The notes under the pieces are model-generated. The model ran no database searches, was not told where the DNA came from, and saw only the letters and a program-made list of their open reading frames with translations. The position numbers were made by a program, and so were the translations under genes. This document shows positions 19,298 to 21,813 of a DNA stretch of 21,813 nucleotides, in pieces (within the stretch, counting starts at the first letter, position 1; each line of letters opens with the position of its first letter). The DNA is from JAPLXD01 sp043802865. Lineage in GTDB: Bacteria > Patescibacteriota > Minisyncoccia > Moranbacterales > UBA11712. The stretch covers positions 1 to 21,813 of the forward strand of contig JAZDKQ010000038.1 of assembly GCA_043802865.1 (NCBI GenBank). Reading direction: 5' to 3'.

Positions 19298-20668
19298 TTA
19301 CGATCGTATTATCCCCAAAACCTCGTCTCTTTTTTCTTTCATCAACTCTTCCATCATGGCTTCGAGATTGAGCCGCAATACCGGTTCGGTGTTCGACGGC
19401 CGGACATTGAACCACCAGTTTGGATATTCAATCGATATGCCGTCCATATCGTTTTGTTTTCCGTCCGCATACTTTGCTTTTAATTCCTCAATTTTTTTCT
19501 GAACATCTTCAACTTCCGAATTGATCTCCCCTGAATGAAAATATCTTTTGTATGGTTTTATGTATTCGGAAAAACTCATGTTACTTCGGGATAATTCTTC
19601 CAGAAGTTTCAGCGTCACGATCACCGGGATTTCATAACAGCCCTCGTCCATATTCAGAAAAAAATGTCCCGAAGATTCGCCCGCAAAATACGCACCTTCT
19701 CTGACAGTCTGTTCCTTGATGAGAGAATGTCCAACCTTCGTCACAATTGGAATTCCTCCATTTTCAACAATCGTATCCGGCGTAATTTTTCCCGGTCGGA
19801 TGTCATAGGCGATTTTTGATCCCGGTTTCTCGCGCAAAAACAATTTGCACAGGATCGCTCTTGTGATCCCCGGATCAAGACGTTCACCTTTGTCATCCGC
19901 GAAAAATATTCTGTCTCCGTCGCCGTCGGTCGCGATTCCCAGATCGGCGTCCGTTTCTTTTATTTTCTCGCAAAGCGCTTCCGTATTTTCCGGTTTCAAG
20001 GGATCCGCCTCGTGAGATGGAAAAGTTCCGTCGAGAGTCCAGTTCATTTTCGTCAGTTCACCGGGGATATATTTGAACAATTCGTCAAAATACAAAATTC
20101 CCATCGCATTGGCCGGATCAATCGCGATTTTCATCTTTTTTATCTTCGAAACATCCGCAAACTTCAGATCGTGCGCCACTTGATCCGCAAGAACTCCCTC
20201 CTTTTGAACGATCGTCCCGGCTTTGGAAGCTTTCTCAATTTTGCCTCCCATCACCAAATCTCTCAAATCATGCATTCCCGTATTTTCTCCGATCGGTGAC
20301 GCCTTTTCGCGGACAAGTTTGAACCCGTTGTATTCTTTCGGATTGTGCGAAGCAGAAACCAAAATTCCCCCGTCGTATCCAAAATGAGCCACGGCAAAAT
20401 AAAAAGTCGGTGTTGATGCAAGCCCGATGTCGATAACTTCCATCCCGCCATCCACAAGTCCCTGCGTCAATCTGTCCTTGAGCGCCGGGGAAGACAAGCG
20501 CATGTCATATCCGACCACAATTTTGAGGCCTTCCTCTTTTTGCAACTCCTTCTTTCGCATATGGCTATAGGCCAAGCCGATTTCGTACGCCGCTTGATCA
20601 TCGAAATCTATGTTGTACAGTCCCCTGACATCATAGGCCTTGAAAATTTTCGGATTTATTTCCGTCAT
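19298..20668 (-). CDS. manB: Phosphomannomutase/phosphoglucomutase
   Basis: The 456-residue alpha-D-phosphohexomutase has all four active-site loops. These are the phosphoserine loop SASHNP (105-110, phospho-Ser107), the magnesium loop DGDGDR (248-253), the sugar-binding loop GESSGH (about 330-335), and the phosphate-binding loop RPSNTEP (423-429). It converts mannose-6-phosphate to mannose-1-phosphate and probably glucose-6-phosphate to glucose-1-phosphate. The ATG at 20668 is chosen because the protein then starts MTEINPKIFKAYDVRG, as in the family; an extension to 20734 runs through the promoter. It is divergent from the guanylyltransferase gene that uses its product, and convergent with the trpS unit. 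Activity on mannose rather than glucose sugars is inferred from context. Confidence 0.94.
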   Translation of the reverse strand: MTEINPKIFKAYDVRGLYNIDFDDQAAYEIGLAYSHMRKKELQKEEGLKIVVGYDMRLSSPALKDRLTQGLVDGGMEVIDIGLASTPTFYFAVAHFGYDGGILVSASHNPKEYNGFKLVREKASPIGENTGMHDLRDLVMGGKIEKASKAGTIVQKEGVLADQVAHDLKFADVSKIKKMKIAIDPANAMGILYFDELFKYIPGELTKMNWTLDGTFPSHEADPLKPENTEALCEKIKETDADLGIATDGDGDRIFFADDKGERLDPGITRAILCKLFLREKPGSKIAYDIRPGKITPDTIVENGGIPIVTKVGHSLIKEQTVREGAYFAGESSGHFFLNMDEGCYEIPVIVTLKLLEELSRSNMSFSEYIKPYKRYFHSGEINSEVEDVQKKIEELKAKYADGKQNDMDGISIEYPNWWFNVRPSNTEPVLRLNLEAMMEELMKEKRDEVLGIIRS

Positions 20669-20703
20669 TTTTGTTATTTTACAAATTAGCCCCTCTCCAC
20701 TAC

Positions 20704-20734
20704 TATAATATAGGCAATATAAATAATAAATCAA
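20704..20734. promoter_or_regulatory. Divergent promoter region of the mutase and guanylyltransferase genes
   Basis: Minus strand: TTGATT (20729-20734), 16 bp, TATATT (20707-20712), a good promoter for the mutase with a leader near 32 nt. Plus strand: a perfect TATAAT at 20704-20709, about 40 bp before the guanylyltransferase ATG, but the nearest -35 (TTTACA, 20678-20683) is 20 bp away, so this side is weaker. The two -10 boxes overlap, so the polymerases would compete. Confidence 0.55.
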
Positions 20735-20749
20735 ATTATTAAAAAAAAC

Positions 20750-21813
20750 ATGAAACTAGTCATTATGGCCGGGGGAAAAGGCACGCGCCTTTGGCCCGTG
20801 AGCCGCGCCGGAAAACCCAAACAGTTCCAGTGCCTCACCGGAGACAAAACGATGCTCCAGGAAACCTATCTTCGCCTGCGCCAAATCGCCGAACCCGAAG
20901 ATATTTTCATCGCGACAAACAAAGAGTATGTCGGGGAAGTGGAGAAAGAAATTTTGGAATTTCCCAAAGAAAATATCATTGCCGAACCGGTTGGACGAGG
21001 GACTGCACCAACGGTCGCCCTTCTCGCTGCCATCATTTCTTCAAAAGATGAAAATGAAGTAATGGGAATTTTCGCGGCAGACCATTTCATAGAAAATCCA
21101 AAACCCCTGCTTGATGCAATCAAAGCCAGTGAAAAATTTCTCGACAAAAATCCCAATTATCTCGTGACCTTTGGCATTGAACCAACTGCCGCAGAAACAG
21201 GATACGGATATATTGAGAAAAATGGCCTCCTTGAAACAGTGGATGACGTGGAAATATTCAAGTCCCTGCGCTATGTCGAAAAACCGAACTTCGAAACAGC
21301 TGAAAAATATGTGGAATCCGGAAAATTCTTTTGGAATTCGGGAATGTTTATATGGAAAACCAAAACGATCATCGAAAAATTTGAGAAATACGCTCCGGAC
21401 ACATACACAAGACTGAATAAAATACGAGAAGCGATCAAAGAAAAGAAATATCAGGAAGTTTTAGAAAAAGAATATCCCGAAATGGACAAAAACGCCGTTG
21501 AATACACGATCATGGAAAACGAACCGAATGTGGCAGTTATTCCATTAAAAATGAACTGGTCAGATGTCGGCTCTTGGACATCTCTCAAGGACACGCTCAT
21601 TTCAGACAATAAAGAAAATTTCGTCCGCGGCGAACATATCAATTTCGACAGCGAGAATTTGCTCGTCTATGGATCAGACAAACTCATCACGACCATCGGC
21701 GTCAAAGACCTAATCATCGTCGACACCAACGACGCCATCCTCATTTGCGACCGCAACAAATCCCAGCTCGTCTCCGATGTGGTGAAAAAACTCGAAGCCG
21801 ACGGGAAGATAAA
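20750..21813 (+). CDS. manC: Mannose-1-phosphate guanylyltransferase (3' end cut by the window)
   Basis: The open frame runs from ATG 20750 to the window end, 354 codons with no stop. The sugar-nucleotidyltransferase signature MAGGKGTRLWPVSR with KPKQF follows the start. Later come FAADHFI (metal-binding Asp), the mannose-enzyme pattern ETGYGYIE, YVEKP, FFWNSGMF, and MNWSDVGSW near the C-terminus. It makes GDP-mannose from GTP and mannose-1-phosphate. The length so far, ending in KLEADGKI, matches one-domain ManC enzymes of about 350-360 residues, so only a few residues are probably missing. A fused cupin isomerase domain cannot be excluded, but it would be redundant with the PGI/PMI enzyme. 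No Shine-Dalgarno is seen before the start. Confidence 0.93.
   Translation, partial: MKLVIMAGGKGTRLWPVSRAGKPKQFQCLTGDKTMLQETYLRLRQIAEPEDIFIATNKEYVGEVEKEILEFPKENIIAEPVGRGTAPTVALLAAIISSKDENEVMGIFAADHFIENPKPLLDAIKASEKFLDKNPNYLVTFGIEPTAAETGYGYIEKNGLLETVDDVEIFKSLRYVEKPNFETAEKYVESGKFFWNSGMFIWKTKTIIEKFEKYAPDTYTRLNKIREAIKEKKYQEVLEKEYPEMDKNAVEYTIMENEPNVAVIPLKMNWSDVGSWTSLKDTLISDNKENFVRGEHINFDSENLLVYGSDKLITTIGVKDLIIVDTNDAILICDRNKSQLVSDVVKKLEADGKI

Noticed and set aside
20669..20734. N-terminal extension of the phosphomannomutase to 20734
   Set aside because: The added residues are translated promoter and AT-rich spacer, and the family begins close to KIFKAYDVRG.

Overview
The window looks like chromosomal DNA of a Patescibacteria (CPR) bacterium, most likely a Parcubacteria-type lineage. 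This is inferred from the gene set and style: short intergenic gaps, several TTG/GTG starts, many starts without a Shine-Dalgarno, a GroEL gene with no groES beside it, an archaeal-type bifunctional phosphoglucose/phosphomannose isomerase, RNase J, a compact type IV pilus cluster and a membrane-anchored peptide-binding protein without permeases. TGA acts as an ordinary stop (for example at 7822-7824), which argues against the Gracilibacteria/Absconditabacteria code. No phage, IS element, CRISPR array or biosynthetic island was seen; most of the window is housekeeping.

Layout, left half (all minus strand, so read right to left). A histidine kinase (5781-4831) and a stand-alone receiver protein (4735-4337) lead an apparent type IV pilus operon: PilB ATPase, PilC platform protein, a PilV-like prepilin, a second prepilin-like protein, and a PilX-like protein running off the left edge. 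An extended -10 promoter sits in front of the kinase. Before it lies groEL, with its own sigma70 promoter, a CIRCE-like operator and an intrinsic terminator. Upstream of that is uvrA, abutting a nucleotidyltransferase-like gene and an unrecognised gene.

Centre (minus strand). RNase J carries an unusual basic N-terminal extension encoded by nested palindromes. It is followed upstream by tRNA-Leu(CAG), the phosphoglucose/phosphomannose isomerase, a family-5 solute-binding protein, secG and a small four-helix membrane protein.

Right end. A divergent promoter region starts trpS on the plus strand, followed by two tiny cysteine-rich genes and a bidirectional terminator. A phosphomannomutase/phosphoglucomutase (minus) and a mannose-1-phosphate guanylyltransferase (plus, cut by the window end) diverge from a shared promoter region. 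Together with the isomerase they supply every step from fructose-6-phosphate to GDP-mannose, presumably for surface glycans.

The most unusual signals are (1) inverted clusters of a 7-bp unit (GTATYTR) in three intergenic spots around the pilus/kinase/groEL genes, (2) a 94-bp GC-rich nested palindrome lying in frame in the RNase J gene, (3) a GroEL with about 37 extra residues in a patch of foreign-looking codon use, and (4) the pair of small Cys-rich proteins behind trpS. No gene-free stretch exceeds 300 bases.
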